This document shows, one piece after another, positions 1 to 11,076 of a DNA stretch of 64,000 bases. Every line of letters starts with the position of its first letter. The stretch's first letter is position 1. Both the position numbers and the translations under genes were made by a program. The notes under the pieces are model-generated. The model did no database searches. It saw nothing but the letters and a program-made list of their open reading frames with translations, and had not been told where the DNA came from. This DNA comes from Limisphaera sp. (GTDB taxonomy: Bacteria > Verrucomicrobiota > Verrucomicrobiia > Limisphaerales > Limisphaeraceae): NCBI GenBank assembly GCA_025057755.1, contig JANWVC010000005.1, positions 495,982 through 559,981 of the forward strand, read 5' to 3'.

Positions 1-1538
1 CGGCCGGCCATCATCACAGCAATGGTCTCAAGCATCTCCTTGCGTCGACGGTTCAACACGTCGCTGCGTGGCAAAGACATGGTCGCGCCCAGGGCCTGGC
101 CGCGGGGGATGATGGTAACTTTGTGCAACGGCTGGGCATGGGGAAGCAAAACGTTCACCAGGGCATGGCCTGCTTCATGCCACGCTGTGCACCGTTTCTC
201 TTCCGGAGTCATGGCCAGGCTGCGCCGTTCACGGCCCCAGCGAACCTTGTCGCGTGCCTCCTCCAATTCTTCCATCCCAACGGCCTTCTTGCCGGCACGA
301 GCGGCCAGCAATGCTGCTTCATTCAACAGGTTGGCGAGCTCGGCACCCGAATAACCGGGAGTGCTGCGTGCGATCACCGATAGATCCACATCCGGTGCCA
401 ACTTGATGTTGCGTGCATGCACTTTCAGGATGGCTTCGCGACCGCGCACGTCGGGCAAATTAACCACCACTTGACGGTCGAAACGACCTGGCCGCAGCAG
501 AGCAGGATCCAGAACATCCGGGCGATTCGTCGCGGCGATGATGATAATGCCATCGGTGGTGTCAAAGCCGTCCATCTCCACCAACAACGCATTTAATGTT
601 TGTTCGCGTTCGTCATTGCCTCCACCCAGACCGTGTCCTCGACTGCGTCCTACGGCGTCGATTTCATCAATGAAAATAATGCAAGGTGTATGCTTGCGTG
701 CCTGCTCGAACATGTCGCGCACGCGGCTAGCGCCGACCCCGACGAACATCTCCACAAAGTCCGAACCGCTGATGCTGAAGAAGGCTGCATCGGCCTCGCC
801 CGCGATGGCCTTGGCCAGGAGGGTCTTACCGGTCCCCGGCGGACCGACCATCAAGACGCCCTTGGGGATTCGTCCCCCTAATCGTTGAAACTTCTTGGGA
901 TCCCGGAGAAACTCAACCAGTTCGGCCACCTCTTCAATGGCTTCGTCGATGCCAGCCACGTCCTTAAAGGTCGTTTTGTTCCGCTCTTTAGTCAGCAGCC
1001 TCGCTTTACTTTTGCCAAATGAAAGCGCGCCCTTGCCCGCCATTTTGATCTGCCGGATGAAGAAAAACCATATCAACACGGCGATGAGGATGATCGGTAA
1101 AATGCTCAGCAGCACGTTCATCAACACTACGTTCTGCTCAAAAGGTTCGAAGTTGGGCAATCGCAGCAGGCGATCCTCCATCGCCTCGGTCAACCGCGCA
1201 CGGGCGCGGAACGGGATTTCCTTGTCGTGTCCGTTTTCTTGAAGACGCCGCCCGGACGCATCGGTAGCATAATACGTCCCGACGATCTCGGTTAAAAAGG
1301 GCGACTGGGCATTGTAGATAATGCGAGCCTTGGCAATAAGGTTGGAGTCCACCAACTGGAGAAACTTGGCCTGAGGGATGTGGACGGCATCTTGCTGCGT
1401 TCGATTGCGCAAGGTCATGAGCACAATGACCCCTGCCACAATCATCACCCAAACCACCCACGTGCGCGGCTGCATGCGAAACTCCGGTGCGCGAGGGGCG
1501 CCGCCGAAGTCGCCTCGTGATGAACTGGACTCACCCAT
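1..1538 (-). CDS. ftsH: ATP-dependent zinc metalloprotease FtsH (3' end outside window)
   Basis: Membrane-bound AAA+ protease that pulls out and degrades misfolded membrane proteins and short-lived regulators. Read on the minus strand from the ATG at 1536-1538: a short N-terminal tail, a first membrane segment ([15 protein letters not shown]), a small periplasmic domain, a second membrane segment ([16 protein letters not shown]), then the AAA domain with Walker A GPPGTGKT, Walker B IIFIDEID, the SRH region with RPGRFDRQV, and the protease motif HEAGH. The reading frame is still open at base 1, so the C-terminus is missing here. It starts about 30 bases after tilS on the same strand; tilS next to ftsH is a common bacterial order. 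A second, divergent FtsH lies at 11.1-13.1 kb. Confidence 0.96.
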   Translation of the reverse strand, partial: MGESSSSRGDFGGAPRAPEFRMQPRTWVVWVMIVAGVIVLMTLRNRTQQDAVHIPQAKFLQLVDSNLIAKARIIYNAQSPFLTEIVGTYYATDASGRRLQENGHDKEIPFRARARLTEAMEDRLLRLPNFEPFEQNVVLMNVLLSILPIILIAVLIWFFFIRQIKMAGKGALSFGKSKARLLTKERNKTTFKDVAGIDEAIEEVAELVEFLRDPKKFQRLGGRIPKGVLMVGPPGTGKTLLAKAIAGEADAAFFSISGSDFVEMFVGVGASRVRDMFEQARKHTPCIIFIDEIDAVGRSRGHGLGGGNDEREQTLNALLVEMDGFDTTDGIIIIAATNRPDVLDPALLRPGRFDRQVVVNLPDVRGREAILKVHARNIKLAPDVDLSVIARSTPGYSGAELANLLNEAALLAARAGKKAVGMEELEEARDKVRWGRERRSLAMTPEEKRCTAWHEAGHALVNVLLPHAQPLHKVTIIPRGQALGATMSLPRSDVLNRRRKEMLETIAVMMAG

Positions 1539-1568
1539 GGTCGAAATCGTTGATGACGCTGAGCCAAA

Positions 1569-3002
1569 CTAGCACGCTCCCAAGGGCGCCGCAACCAAGC
1601 ATTCCAGCAGCCTGGACCATTGCCATTTCAACCGTTGTCGCGTTCGCTCGGTCAGCTTGAAGGGTTCACCTGGCGGCAAACCTTCCACCCAAAAGATTGT
1701 GCCAGCGGGCGTGGCTGCCACCAGCCGGCGCCTCCGATCTGCAATGGAAACCTTGGCTGCCGTGAACAGATCCTGCAACTTGGCCGCGCGGGCAAACCCC
1801 AAGGGTTGAAACCGGTCTCCGGGCTGCCAATATCGCACGCACACCACCGGGCCCACCACCTCTGCATCCAGGTACTCCACGCCTGCACGGGCCCGAGGAC
1901 GGCGAAAATTCCGGCACGGCTGAATTGACCATCGCAGCGCAACGCCCCCAAAACTGGCCTGCCCCTTGGGGGTTAAGCTTAGCGTTATCCTCTCCGTGCG
2001 GAACGTTCGTTCCTCCGCCTGCGCAGGTTTTACCTGGCCCTCCAGTCCTCTGACATACCACATGCCACGGGTGGCACTGACCCGACGACCCGGCAGGAGA
2101 CGCAACTGCTCGACAAGGTCAAAACTGGGTTCATGACCCAGTCGCAAAAGTTGAAGCCGTAGCACCGCCCGTTGCACAGCCAAAGGCAGCGAGCTGAATC
2201 CAGCACTTGGCTCCTCTAGCCAGTGCTCGGCCCACTCACGAACAGCAGCCGCTTCGGCCCCCACAAGGTCCATTAGACGTAATACTGTACGACGCAGGCC
2301 TGGTTGATAATCGCGTTCCAACCGGGGTAACAAGTCATGGCGGATCCGATTCCGCAAAATGTCCGTGCATTGGTTCGAATCATCCTCGCGGAACGCCAGA
2401 CCTCGCTCTGTAGCATAAGCCCGCAGCTCAGCTCGTGTTTGATGCAACAAGGGTCGAATCAGTGTGACGCCGGTGGTTTCACTTCCATCGCTGACCCATC
2501 GGGCTGATACAGGGGTGATCCAGTGCATCCCTTCCAATCCCTCCCCACCGGCTCCTCGTAACAATCGAATGAAGAACAACTCCACTTGGTCATCCGCATG
2601 GTGGGCCATCGCCACCTTCTCTGCTCCCCATTGTCGCGCAGTCTGAACAAGAAACCGCAGCCGCAGCTCGCGCGCAGCCATTTCCAGCGATTGTTTGGTC
2701 CTTCGTGCTAGCGTCCGTACGTCTCCACGCTCAACGAAACAGGCCAAACCTCGGCGATCCGCTTCCTGACGAACCAGGTGCTCGTCTAAATCGCTTTCCC
2801 GGCCTCGAAGCCGGTGATTGAAATGAGCCACGGCCAGCTGCCAGCCATGGCGCAGCGCCAGGCGAGCCATCAAATCCAACAAAACCATGGAATCGCAGCC
2901 TCCGGAAACTGCTATGACAACCTTTTTCCCGGGCTCCAAAAGACAACGTTGCCGGATCGCCGCATCAACCTGTGCGAGGAGGAGCTGACAGCTTTTCGTC
3001 AT
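1569..3002 (-). CDS. tilS: tRNA(Ile)-lysidine synthase TilS
   Basis: Modifies C34 of the CAU-anticodon tRNA-Ile to lysidine with ATP, so that the tRNA reads AUA and is charged with isoleucine. The N-terminal PP-loop ATPase domain carries the signature VSGGCDSMVLL, followed by the HFNHRLRGRESD segment and the AMAHHADDQVE helix typical of TilS. The C-terminal half contains the substrate-binding and TilS-C regions (RYWQPGDRFQPLGF). About 477 residues, the long form found in E. coli. I prefer the ATG at 3000-3002, preceded by a GGGAAA stretch, over a GTG 14 codons upstream (3044). Same strand and just upstream of ftsH. Confidence 0.95.
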   Translation of the reverse strand: MTKSCQLLLAQVDAAIRQRCLLEPGKKVVIAVSGGCDSMVLLDLMARLALRHGWQLAVAHFNHRLRGRESDLDEHLVRQEADRRGLACFVERGDVRTLARRTKQSLEMAARELRLRFLVQTARQWGAEKVAMAHHADDQVELFFIRLLRGAGGEGLEGMHWITPVSARWVSDGSETTGVTLIRPLLHQTRAELRAYATERGLAFREDDSNQCTDILRNRIRHDLLPRLERDYQPGLRRTVLRLMDLVGAEAAAVREWAEHWLEEPSAGFSSLPLAVQRAVLRLQLLRLGHEPSFDLVEQLRLLPGRRVSATRGMWYVRGLEGQVKPAQAEERTFRTERITLSLTPKGQASFGGVALRWSIQPCRNFRRPRARAGVEYLDAEVVGPVVCVRYWQPGDRFQPLGFARAAKLQDLFTAAKVSIADRRRRLVAATPAGTIFWVEGLPPGEPFKLTERTRQRLKWQWSRLLECLVAAPLGAC

Positions 3003-3159
3003 CGGTTTCCCAAAATTCGTGCAACATTGCCCGTCGGCTGCCACCAGAGAGGCGGCTGACAGACCGGAGGCCTTGTCGCTCGGTCGTCACAGCCCAACGC
3101 ACCGCAGGACTGAAATTCCAAAAAGCGAGTCACCACAGAAGAATCACGCTCTATTTTCT

Positions 3160-3885
3160 TCACCGACGACCGTCATACCAGACATGGCATGTCTCGCGAT
3201 TCCTCACGGTTTTCCGCGCATGGCACAACATTCGCAACCCAAATCGCAAATACTCGCTGAATGTATACAAGTACAGCTTGCGCGCCGAGGTCAGCAAGTA
3301 CGGATGCCACAGGACGACGATTCTCTGGCCCCGCGCTCGAGCCTGAGCACGCAAACGCCGAACAAGATCGATCTCTTCTCCGACATAAAGCCTCTCATCA
3401 AAACCACCGATCTCGCGGAATGCCCATGCTTCCACAAAGAGAAAGGCGCCTGCCGGCCATCGGCCGAGGCAGCTGGCCAGGTTCCAGATCGCGAGCGCCA
3501 CCCGTCCCGGGCCAGTGGGGCGATCCATTCGCAACCTACATCCGCCGGCAAGAACCCGCCCAAAGACAATGCACGAAGCCACCGCATCGAAAAGCGTCTC
3601 ATCGGGCCAACTGTCTGCATCCACGAACCACAGCCAGTCTCCTGTAGCGACACGTGCACCGGAATTTCGGGCCCGGCCAATTTGGTTAACGGGCTCGAAC
3701 ACCACACGCGCACCCGCGGCAGCGGCGACCTGGGCGGTTTCATCTGCAGAGTTGTTGTCGCAGACAATTGTTTCTATGGCCCATCCGCGTCGTTCAAGGG
3801 CCGTGCAGGCCTGCCGTACAGCGCGCAACGTTCCGCCCAAAAGCTTCGCTTCATTGTACGCGGGAATAATGATTGAGATTTTCAC
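3160..3885 (-). CDS. Family 2 glycosyltransferase
   Basis: Probable inverting GT-A glycosyltransferase acting at the cytoplasmic face of the membrane; acceptor and sugar unknown. The N-terminal SIIIPAYNEAKLLGGTL strand and loop is the usual nucleotide-sugar site, VCDNNSADET follows, and FVDADSWPDE supplies the DxD metal site near residue 90. A short hydrophobic stretch lies near the C-terminus. I place the start at the GTG at 3883-3885 (VKISIIIPAYNE), because family members begin with this strand; an ATG 45 codons upstream would add an unrelated tail. About 241 residues. No other polysaccharide gene is adjacent, so context does not reveal its pathway. Confidence 0.85.
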   Translation of the reverse strand: MKISIIIPAYNEAKLLGGTLRAVRQACTALERRGWAIETIVCDNNSADETAQVAAAAGARVVFEPVNQIGRARNSGARVATGDWLWFVDADSWPDETLFDAVASCIVFGRVLAGGCRLRMDRPTGPGRVALAIWNLASCLGRWPAGAFLFVEAWAFREIGGFDERLYVGEEIDLVRRLRAQARARGQRIVVLWHPYLLTSARKLYLYTFSEYLRFGLRMLCHARKTVRNRETCHVWYDGRR

Positions 3886-4153
3886 CCATCGTGAAATCTG
3901 CGCTGGGGCGCTGGCCGCCGCAACGAGAAAACAAACTGACAAGATATCGAAACGCCCCAGACCTGGACCTATGGATGGCAGACAGTGCCTCGCCTGCCAA
4001 AGGCCGGGCCTAATGAGCAACCGATGCGCTGTCCGAGGCGTGTGCGGCGCTTGGCCGGCAGCACGGACTCAGATGCAAGACCGCACTCGGCCGGTTTCCC
4101 TGTCCCTCCCTCTACGGGATCGGGTTGCGATCGTCCGCTCAAACGCTTGGACC

Positions 4154-5175
4154 TCAGGAGCTCTTGCCGGCGATGCGATCGGCCAACCATCGATGAAAGC
4201 CCTGTATGTCTTTCCATTCGGTGACCACCCGAACAAGCCGTCCTTTGGCATCCATCCGAGTAAATCCGTCTGAGGTGACGGGGATGGGGATTTCTTCCAT
4301 CGTGCAAAGGTCTTCCGAAACCGCCAGATATACGGCCGCGCAATCAAACAAAGTGGACGATTGCTGCTCCGCGTTGGCCGGAGCCAGTTCCGGACGGCGC
4401 TTGGCCCACAGTCGGGAGTTCTCGAGAATTACCCGGTCTACTGGGTGCTCCGATTGAAGTATGCGCTGATGGTCCGGACCACCGAGACGAATCAATCCGC
4501 ACGTGTCCAATGGAGTCGGGGTCCCGTGCCAGGCAGCATCCAGGACCCACTGCAATGGGCGCGGGTCACAGCGCACGTTCCATTCCGCGTCTAGTGTCGA
4601 TTTTCTTCCGTACCCGCGTCGAATGTTGCCGTGCATGCTTACGAAGCGCTGTGTCCCTGGTGATTCGCGGATCCCAACCCAGGGCCGCCGCGAGGTTGGG
4701 CACTGGGCCGATTGCAATCACGGCAACCGGCTGACTGGCTCCCATATTGAGGTCGATCAAAGCCTGGATCCCGTTGGTGAAAATCTGCCCCGTATATTTG
4801 CACAGGTCGTAATCTTTCAACCACTGTGCCTGAGATTCGACCTCTCCTGCCGTGGGCACCTCCAAGCCGAGCCCTATGGGTATGACCGAACATCCCATTG
4901 TTTGCAACAGCTTCGTGGCGAGTCAACCTCGATAGAGCGACCGGCCACAATCGGTCAACACCAGCTTGACCTCCAGCTTCCGGCCACCGGAGCAATGATT
5001 TCAAGGCCTATGTATCGTCCACACTGTCCCCGATGTCCGTATCCAACAAAACCTGGATTGGCTGGCGGAGAAGCTGCCCGGACATTTGCCGAGGCCACCC
5101 CCCTTCCGCGGAGTTCGATACCGCTGTCATGATCACGACTCCAAACAAACCTGCACCAATCATGCCCGTGAACAT
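4154..5175 (-). pseudogene. Broken secreted nucleoside hydrolase (IUNH family)
   Basis: Remnant of an inosine-uridine-preferring nucleoside hydrolase, a family that splits ribonucleosides into base and ribose. From an ATG at 5173-5175 there is a signal-peptide-like start (MFTGMIGAGLFGVVIM) leading into VLLDTDIGDSVDD, the family's calcium-binding aspartate cluster. Immediately after DDT comes an in-frame TAG, then a frame change near the following PEAG/KLEV stretch, a further in-frame TGA before LATKLLQTMG, and another frame change after GWDPRITRDT. The remaining C-terminal part (PLDTCGLIRLGG, FDCAAVYLAV, PVTSDGFTRMD) reads well in a different frame to 4154. At least two stops and two frameshifts make a dead gene far more likely than a sequencing error. 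Confidence 0.85.
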
Positions 5176-5491
5176 GGCACCCTGCCCTTTTATCTATCAC
5201 GACTCTATCACGATCTTCTCGCCACCGGGGGCCAGCAAACATCCGGGGCGATGACCGGTGTACGCGCCCTTCCGAGGATCCCGCTGGTGTTCTTCGGCGG
5301 CCATTTGTGGACGAATCGATGCCACTCGGGTCAGGCTTTGGCGGATCATGTGCGCACTGTCCACGCCTACGTCATTCTGACAAGATCCCGGCGGCGCAAG
5401 CCGCCCCGCTGATCAGCCTCTGGATTCTACGTCCTAGCAGCCTTTTGGCGGAACGGCGTGCCTTTAACGTGCTTAAGCACTCATTCGGCTC
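5176..5491. other. Intergenic stretch without a recognisable gene
   Basis: Lies between the start of the nucleoside hydrolase remnant and the end of clpB. No convincing coding sequence. It contains a perfect 12-base palindrome, GTGCTTAAGCAC, at 5469-5480, just beyond the clpB stop codon; its role is unknown and no T-run follows it on the clpB-coding strand. Confidence 0.5.
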
Positions 5492-8116
5492 TCATCCGGC
5501 TGGCAATGGCTGGGCCTCAAAAACCAGCTCCCCGTTGCGGCAATCGGCGACGACCCGGCTATGATCGCTGATCGTGCCCGCCAGAAGCTGCCGCGCCAAG
5601 ACGGTTTCTACATTCCGCTGCAGGTAACGCTTCAATGGACGAGCGCCGAAGACCGGATCGTAACCCGATCGAGCGATGTGCTCCCGGGCAGCTTCGGTGA
5701 GCTCCAGGGTGATGTGGCGCTCGGCCAAACGTTGCCGCAGCAGTTCCAATTGCAGGTCCACGATGCGCTTGATTTCAGCCAGCGTCAGAGGCTTGAACAA
5801 GACGACTTCGTCCACCCGATTGAGAAATTCGGGTCGGAAGTGCGCTCGCAATTCCGCCATCACCTTGCGGCGAACCCCTTCGGCTATTTCACCTGTCTCA
5901 CTGGCGTTTTCCAATAAGAAGGGGCTGCCAATGTTGCTGGTCATGATGATGATGGTGTTTTTGAAGTTCACGGTGCGACCGTGGCTATCGGTCAAGCGCC
6001 CGTCGTCGAGAATCTGCAGCAGAATGTTAAAGACATCCGGATGAGCCTTCTCAATTTCATCAAATAAAACGACGGAATAGGGTTTGCGCCGCACCGCTTC
6101 CGTCAATTGGCCGCCCTCCTCGTAGCCCACATAGCCGGGGGGCGCGCCAATCAACCGGGCCACGGCGTGTTTTTCCATGTACTCGCTCATGTCGATACGG
6201 ATGATGTTTTCCTCCGAATCAAACAACGCCTCGGCCAGGGCCCGCGCCAGTTCGGTTTTACCGACACCAGTGGGGCCAAGGAAGATGAACGAGCCAATGG
6301 GCCGTTTGGGGTCTTTTAGACCGGATCGGGCCCGAACAACAGCGTCAGCCACGGCCAAGACCGCCTCATCCTGGCCAATGACCCGACGATGCAGGATCTG
6401 ATCAAGGCGCAACAGTTTTTCCTTTTCGCCCTCCAAAAGCCGGGCCACGGGAATGCCGGTCCAGCGAGAGACCACCTCGGCGATTTCGTCTGGAGTCACC
6501 TCTTCGCGTAAGAGGCGCTGGCCGGACCTGCCGATAGCATCGGCACGTGCTTCCAATTCCCGTAGTTGTTTCTCCAGCTCGGGAATCTTGCCATACTGGT
6601 ATTCGGCCACGCGACCCAGGTCATGAGCGCGACGGGCCTTCTCCATTTCATTGCGGGCTAGTTCAAGCGCTTCGCGCAGTTTTTGAATATCATCGACAAG
6701 CTGCTTCTCTGCCTGCCATTGAGCCCGCAAGGTGTCGCGCTGGGCCTGTAGGTTGGCCAGCTCTTTTTCCAAGGCCTGTAGACGCTCACGGCTGGCTTCG
6801 TCCTTTTCTTTGCGCAAGGCCTCACGCTCGATTTCCAACTGCGTTATGCGCCGTTCGAGCTGCTCCAGCTCTTCGGGCATGGATTCCATTTCGGTACGCA
6901 GTTTGGCTGCCGCTTCGTCCACGAGGTCGATCGCCTTATCCGGTAGGAACCGATCCGAAATGTACCGGTGGGAAAGCTGCGCAGCCGCCACCAACGCGGC
7001 ATCCTGGATGCGCACTTTATGATGCAATTCGTAGCGCTCTCGGAGACCGCGCAGGATGGAAATGGTGTCCTCGACACTAGGTTCGTCCACCAAAACCGGT
7101 TGGAAGCGCCGTTCCAGGGCGGCGTCTTTCTCAATGTACTGCCGATACTCATCCAACGTGGTCGCACCGATGCAGTGCAGCTCTCCACGGGCCAACATGG
7201 GCTTGAGCATGTTCCCGGCGTCCATGGCGCCCTCGGCCTTGCCCGCTCCCACCACGGTGTGGATCTCATCGATGAACAGGATGATTTGGCCTTGCGAACG
7301 GGCGATTTCCTGGAGCACCGCCTTTAATCGTTCTTCAAATTCGCCACGATACTTGGCCCCAGCGATCAAGGCGCCCAGGTCCAACGCAATGATCCGCTTT
7401 TCGCGCAAACTGTCGGGTACGTCCCCCGCCACAATACGCCGGGCCAGTCCTTCCACGATGGCGGTCTTGCCCACCCCGGGTTCGCCGATCAGCACAGGAT
7501 TATTTTTGGTCCGGCGAGAAAGTACTTGAATGCAGCGGCGGATTTCGGCATCGCGGCCGATGACAGGGTCGAGCTTGTTTTGTGCAGCCAGGCGCGTCAA
7601 GTCGCGACCATATTTCTCCAAAGCCTCGTAAGTGGCCTCAGGATTCGCACTGGTGACCCGTTGGTGACCCCGCACTTCGGTCAAAGCCTTGAGGAAATCA
7701 TCGCGATGCAGGCCTAGGCTTTTGAAGATCTTACCGATGCCAGTGCCAACCGGTTCCTCAAACATGGCCAGCACGAGGTGTTCCACCGAAACGTAGTCGT
7801 CTTTAAGACGACGGGCCTGATCGCGCGCCGTAACCAGCAGACGGTTTAGTCGTTGAGTGATGTAGATGCCTTGTTGGGTCACATCACTGCCGGAGAGTCG
7901 CGGCATCCGGGCCAGTTCCTCCTCAACCTTGGCCTTCAGTAGAGCAGGTGCGACTCGCGCTTTCTCGAACAAGCGAGGGACCAATCCCCCTTCCTGATCC
8001 AACAAAGCCAGCAGCAGATGTTCCACGTCCACTGCAGGATGCTGATACCTCACTGCAATGTTCTGAGCCTCCAACAGGGCCTGCTGCGATTTTTCCGTAA
8101 ACTGACTCAGATCCAT
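5492..8116 (-). CDS. clpB: Disaggregase chaperone ClpB
   Basis: Hexameric AAA+ disaggregase that threads aggregated proteins for refolding, normally with DnaK. All domains are present: Clp N-domain (residues 1-145), first ATPase with Walker A GEPGVGKT (about 211-218) and Walker B FIDE (about 281-284), the long middle coiled coil rich in E, K, R and L (about 405-530) that distinguishes ClpB from ClpA/ClpC, and the second ATPase with GPTGVGKT and [12 protein letters not shown]. Length 874 matches ClpB. A GGAGGAGG ribosome-binding site precedes the ATG. It is the last gene of the minus-strand proteostasis block, starting 27 bases after the lon stop codon, so probably cotranscribed with lon. Confidence 0.98.
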   Translation of the reverse strand: MDLSQFTEKSQQALLEAQNIAVRYQHPAVDVEHLLLALLDQEGGLVPRLFEKARVAPALLKAKVEEELARMPRLSGSDVTQQGIYITQRLNRLLVTARDQARRLKDDYVSVEHLVLAMFEEPVGTGIGKIFKSLGLHRDDFLKALTEVRGHQRVTSANPEATYEALEKYGRDLTRLAAQNKLDPVIGRDAEIRRCIQVLSRRTKNNPVLIGEPGVGKTAIVEGLARRIVAGDVPDSLREKRIIALDLGALIAGAKYRGEFEERLKAVLQEIARSQGQIILFIDEIHTVVGAGKAEGAMDAGNMLKPMLARGELHCIGATTLDEYRQYIEKDAALERRFQPVLVDEPSVEDTISILRGLRERYELHHKVRIQDAALVAAAQLSHRYISDRFLPDKAIDLVDEAAAKLRTEMESMPEELEQLERRITQLEIEREALRKEKDEASRERLQALEKELANLQAQRDTLRAQWQAEKQLVDDIQKLREALELARNEMEKARRAHDLGRVAEYQYGKIPELEKQLRELEARADAIGRSGQRLLREEVTPDEIAEVVSRWTGIPVARLLEGEKEKLLRLDQILHRRVIGQDEAVLAVADAVVRARSGLKDPKRPIGSFIFLGPTGVGKTELARALAEALFDSEENIIRIDMSEYMEKHAVARLIGAPPGYVGYEEGGQLTEAVRRKPYSVVLFDEIEKAHPDVFNILLQILDDGRLTDSHGRTVNFKNTIIIMTSNIGSPFLLENASETGEIAEGVRRKVMAELRAHFRPEFLNRVDEVVLFKPLTLAEIKRIVDLQLELLRQRLAERHITLELTEAAREHIARSGYDPVFGARPLKRYLQRNVETVLARQLLAGTISDHSRVVADCRNGELVFEAQPLPAG

Positions 8117-8143
8117 AAGCTTCCTCCTCCAATGTTCAACCGG

Positions 8144-10645
8144 TCACGATGCGCTAACCGGCTGAGCCCGAGCGGACTTGAGGTTCTGAACCGAGGGCGA
8201 CTTCTTCCGCGAGGGACGACGCAACGCTAAGGTCAACACTTCATCCACGGTTTTGACTCGTTCAAATCGCACCTGCTGTTTCACTTCCAGCGGCAGTTCG
8301 GCCAAATCCTTTTCATTGAGCTGTGGAATAAGGACGGTGCGAATGCCCGCGCGCAACGCGGCCAGGCTTTTTTCCTTCAGCCCGCCGATGGGTAATACGA
8401 CGCCCCGCAGGGTGATCTCACCCGTCATAGCCAAATCCGGGCGGACGGGCCGACCGGTGAACAACGAGGCCAACGCACAAAAGATGGCCACTCCGGCGGA
8501 TGGCCCGTCCTTCGGAACCGCCCCGGCCGGGACATGAATGTGCAAATCCACGTCCTTGAATGCGTCCTCGGGAATCCCAAGATCCCGTGCCCGACTCTTC
8601 ACCAAGCTCAAAGCGGCTTGCGCACTCTCCTTCATGATATCGCCGATTTGGCCGGTAAGCAGGATGTTGCCTTTGCCCGGATACGCGAGCGCCTCAATAT
8701 GGAGGATCTCGCCCCCGGTGGGAGTCCAGGCCAAACCCGTGACGACTCCCGGACGGGCGCGGGCGAGTCGGGTCTCATGAACGTACCGAGGCGGGCCCAA
8801 GATGGCACCTACCTCCGACGGTGTGACCATGAAACGTTGAATCCTGCGCTCGGCGACCTGGGCTGCTACATGCCGACAAACGGCCGCGATCTGCCGTTCA
8901 AGCTCCCGCACGCCAGCTTCACGAGTGTAATCCCGAATGATGCGCCGGAGAGCCGGAAGGGTCCATCGACACTGGCCGTGTTTGAGCCCATGTTCGTGAA
9001 GCTGCCTTTTGACAAGGTACCGGCGTGCAATTTCTAACTTCTCACGGTCCGTGTAACCGTGCAGTTCGATCACCTCCATTCGGTCCCGCAACGGAGCGGG
9101 TACGGTGTCCATCACATTCGCTGTGCAGATGAACATCACTTGCGACAAATCAAACGGTACATCCAGGTAATGGTCCACAAATGCATGGTTCTGCCTCGGG
9201 TCCAACACCTCTAGCAACGCACTGGCCGGATCTCCGCGAAAATCAGTTCCCAGTTTGTCAATCTCGTCAAGCATCAATACGGGGTTTCGCGATCCAGCCC
9301 GCCGAATCTCTTGGATAATCCGACCAGGCATAGACCCGATGTACGTGCGTCGATGACCCCGAATTTCGGCTTCGTCGTGTACACCTCCCAAGCTGACTCG
9401 AGCAAACTTTCGGCCGAGCGCGTCAGCAATGGACTGACCCAGGCTGGTCTTACCCACGCCGGGGGGACCGCAAAAGCAAAGAATCGGCCCGTGACCTTCA
9501 GGATTGAGTTTTCGCACCGCCAGATATTCAATCAACCGGCGCTTGACCTTTTCGAGGTTAAAATGATCGCGGTCCAGAATCTGACGGGCTCGATCCAAGT
9601 CCAGATTGTCCTCCGTCAGTTTATTCCATGGCAGCTCTGCCAGCGTTTCCAAGTATGACACCACAACCGCGTACTCAGGACTCGCCGGATGCAAATGCCG
9701 CAATCGTCGCAATTCGCGTTCAGCCTGCTGTAGGACCGGCTGGGGTGGGCCAGCCTCTTGCAGACGCTGACGCAGCTCTTCGATTTGCTGCTCCGGCCCC
9801 CCCTCGTCCTCACCCAGCTCTTTCTGAATTGCCCGCACCTGCTCCCGCAAAAAGGCGCGCCGCTGCTGGTCGCTAATGGCGGAGCTGACATCCTTTTGGA
9901 TCTTTTGTTGGATCCGGGCGATTTCAAGTTGGGCAGCCACGTGCTTCAAAACAGACCGGACGCGGGCGGCAACATCGAGCTGTTCCAGCAACGGCTGCTT
10001 TTGCTCCACGGGAAGATTCAGACTGCCGGCAAGGAAGTCCGCTAACTGCCCGGGGTCCTTCAAATTTCGGATGATCGCAAGAGCCGGTTCTGCAGGTTCG
10101 GTCGTCAACTGGACCAACTTCAACGCATTCTCACGCAGTTGCTCGACTGTGGCGGTAAACTCGAGATCTTCCCTGGGGGGGGAACTGGATTGCAAGAGCC
10201 GCACTTCGGCGCGCAGGAACGGTGCAACCATCAACACTCGTTGAATCGCCACCCGCTCCAACCCCTGAATCACGATCACCAAAGTGTCGTCCGGCTGACG
10301 CAAGAGCTTTAATACCCGCGCGGCCACTCCCACGGGATAAATATCCTCTGGACCCGGTTCCTCCGTGGCAGCATCTCTCTGGGCGAAAACACCAATGATT
10401 TTACTCTGCGGCAGGGACTCTTCCAGGAGTCTCCGCGACGAAGCCCGGCCGATGCTCAACGGGGCGACCAACCCCGGAAAGAGCACTGTGTTTCGCACAG
10501 GCAAAATAGGCAGGGTATCCGGAATGGATCCCTCAGGTGTCGCGCTTCCTGCGGGAGAATCCGGACCGGCAGCCGGAGATGAGCCCTCCTCCAAGAGGTC
10601 TTCCAAGTGCAGCGGAAACCCTACCCAATCCCAAGCCGCTCTCAT
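8144..10645 (-). CDS. lon: ATP-dependent protease Lon
   Basis: Cytoplasmic AAA+ serine protease that degrades damaged and regulatory proteins. The N-terminal LON substrate-binding domain starts around LPILPVRNTVLFPGLVAP (residues 45-63). A coiled segment leads to the ATPase domain with Walker A GPPGVGKTS and Walker B VLMLDEIDK. The C-terminal protease domain has the catalytic serine in PKDGPSAGVA and the lysine in GGLKEKSLAALRAG. Length 833 fits bacterial LonA. Its ATG overlaps the stop codon of the upstream hsp20 in an ATGA (10642-10645), which points to translational coupling. clpB follows after 27 bases. Confidence 0.98.
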   Translation of the reverse strand: MRAAWDWVGFPLHLEDLLEEGSSPAAGPDSPAGSATPEGSIPDTLPILPVRNTVLFPGLVAPLSIGRASSRRLLEESLPQSKIIGVFAQRDAATEEPGPEDIYPVGVAARVLKLLRQPDDTLVIVIQGLERVAIQRVLMVAPFLRAEVRLLQSSSPPREDLEFTATVEQLRENALKLVQLTTEPAEPALAIIRNLKDPGQLADFLAGSLNLPVEQKQPLLEQLDVAARVRSVLKHVAAQLEIARIQQKIQKDVSSAISDQQRRAFLREQVRAIQKELGEDEGGPEQQIEELRQRLQEAGPPQPVLQQAERELRRLRHLHPASPEYAVVVSYLETLAELPWNKLTEDNLDLDRARQILDRDHFNLEKVKRRLIEYLAVRKLNPEGHGPILCFCGPPGVGKTSLGQSIADALGRKFARVSLGGVHDEAEIRGHRRTYIGSMPGRIIQEIRRAGSRNPVLMLDEIDKLGTDFRGDPASALLEVLDPRQNHAFVDHYLDVPFDLSQVMFICTANVMDTVPAPLRDRMEVIELHGYTDREKLEIARRYLVKRQLHEHGLKHGQCRWTLPALRRIIRDYTREAGVRELERQIAAVCRHVAAQVAERRIQRFMVTPSEVGAILGPPRYVHETRLARARPGVVTGLAWTPTGGEILHIEALAYPGKGNILLTGQIGDIMKESAQAALSLVKSRARDLGIPEDAFKDVDLHIHVPAGAVPKDGPSAGVAIFCALASLFTGRPVRPDLAMTGEITLRGVVLPIGGLKEKSLAALRAGIRTVLIPQLNEKDLAELPLEVKQQVRFERVKTVDEVLTLALRRPSRKKSPSVQNLKSARAQPVSAS

Positions 10646-11076
10646 GGCCGAACCTCCGAATGCGTGAGAGCCCCTTCCCCGCTCGCCAGAGGGACCTCAA
10701 TCCATAACAAACCATCCCGATATCGGGCCGTGACGCGTTCGGCCAAAATCGGTTCCGGGATCTGCACCCTCCGTTCAAAGGGCCCATAGTCAATCTCAAG
10801 GGCGAGCACATGCAGGCCTTGATCTGCGGCTTGCCCTGTTGGCTCCGGAGAAGGCCGACTGCCCGTCAATATCACACAGGATCCGTTGACGCGCACGGAA
10901 ATGTCCTCTTTGCGCATCCCGGCCAGTTCCGCGCAGATCAAGTACCGGTCCTTCAGTCGGAACACGTTAATTGGCGGCTGCCAGATCCGGCGGGACGCCA
11001 TTTGCACCATGCGCAGATGGTACAATTCACTGCCGATCTGCCCCACCTGAAATTCCCATCGCTCGAAAGGACTCAT
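10642..11076 (-). CDS. Hsp20/alpha-crystallin small heat-shock protein, divergent
   Basis: ATP-independent holdase-type chaperone. Residues 35-140 form an alpha-crystallin domain: INVFRLKDRYLICAELAGM, a strand with VRVNGSCVILTG, and the conserved ending YRDGLLWIEVPL. The 144-residue size is normal. It is less typical than the other three Hsp20 proteins in the window, with an unusual N-terminus (WEFQVGQIGSELYHLRMVQM) and no I-x-I tail. The start codon overlaps the ftsH stop (ATGA at 11073-11076), and its own stop overlaps the lon start (ATGA at 10642-10645), so three quality-control proteins are translationally linked. I infer a role in holding substrates for FtsH or Lon from this arrangement only. 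Confidence 0.88.
   Translation of the reverse strand: MSPFERWEFQVGQIGSELYHLRMVQMASRRIWQPPINVFRLKDRYLICAELAGMRKEDISVRVNGSCVILTGSRPSPEPTGQAADQGLHVLALEIDYGPFERRVQIPEPILAERVTARYRDGLLWIEVPLASGEGALTHSEVRP

Noticed and set aside
3019..3876. 285-codon plus-strand open frame
   Set aside because: Lies opposite the glycosyltransferase, whose motifs are clear; the plus-strand product is low in structure and unlike any protein.
5469..5480. GTGCTTAAGCAC as a possible CIRCE element
   Set aside because: CIRCE has TTAGCACTC and GAGTGCTAA with a 9-base spacer; this palindrome has no spacer and lies after clpB, not before a chaperone gene.
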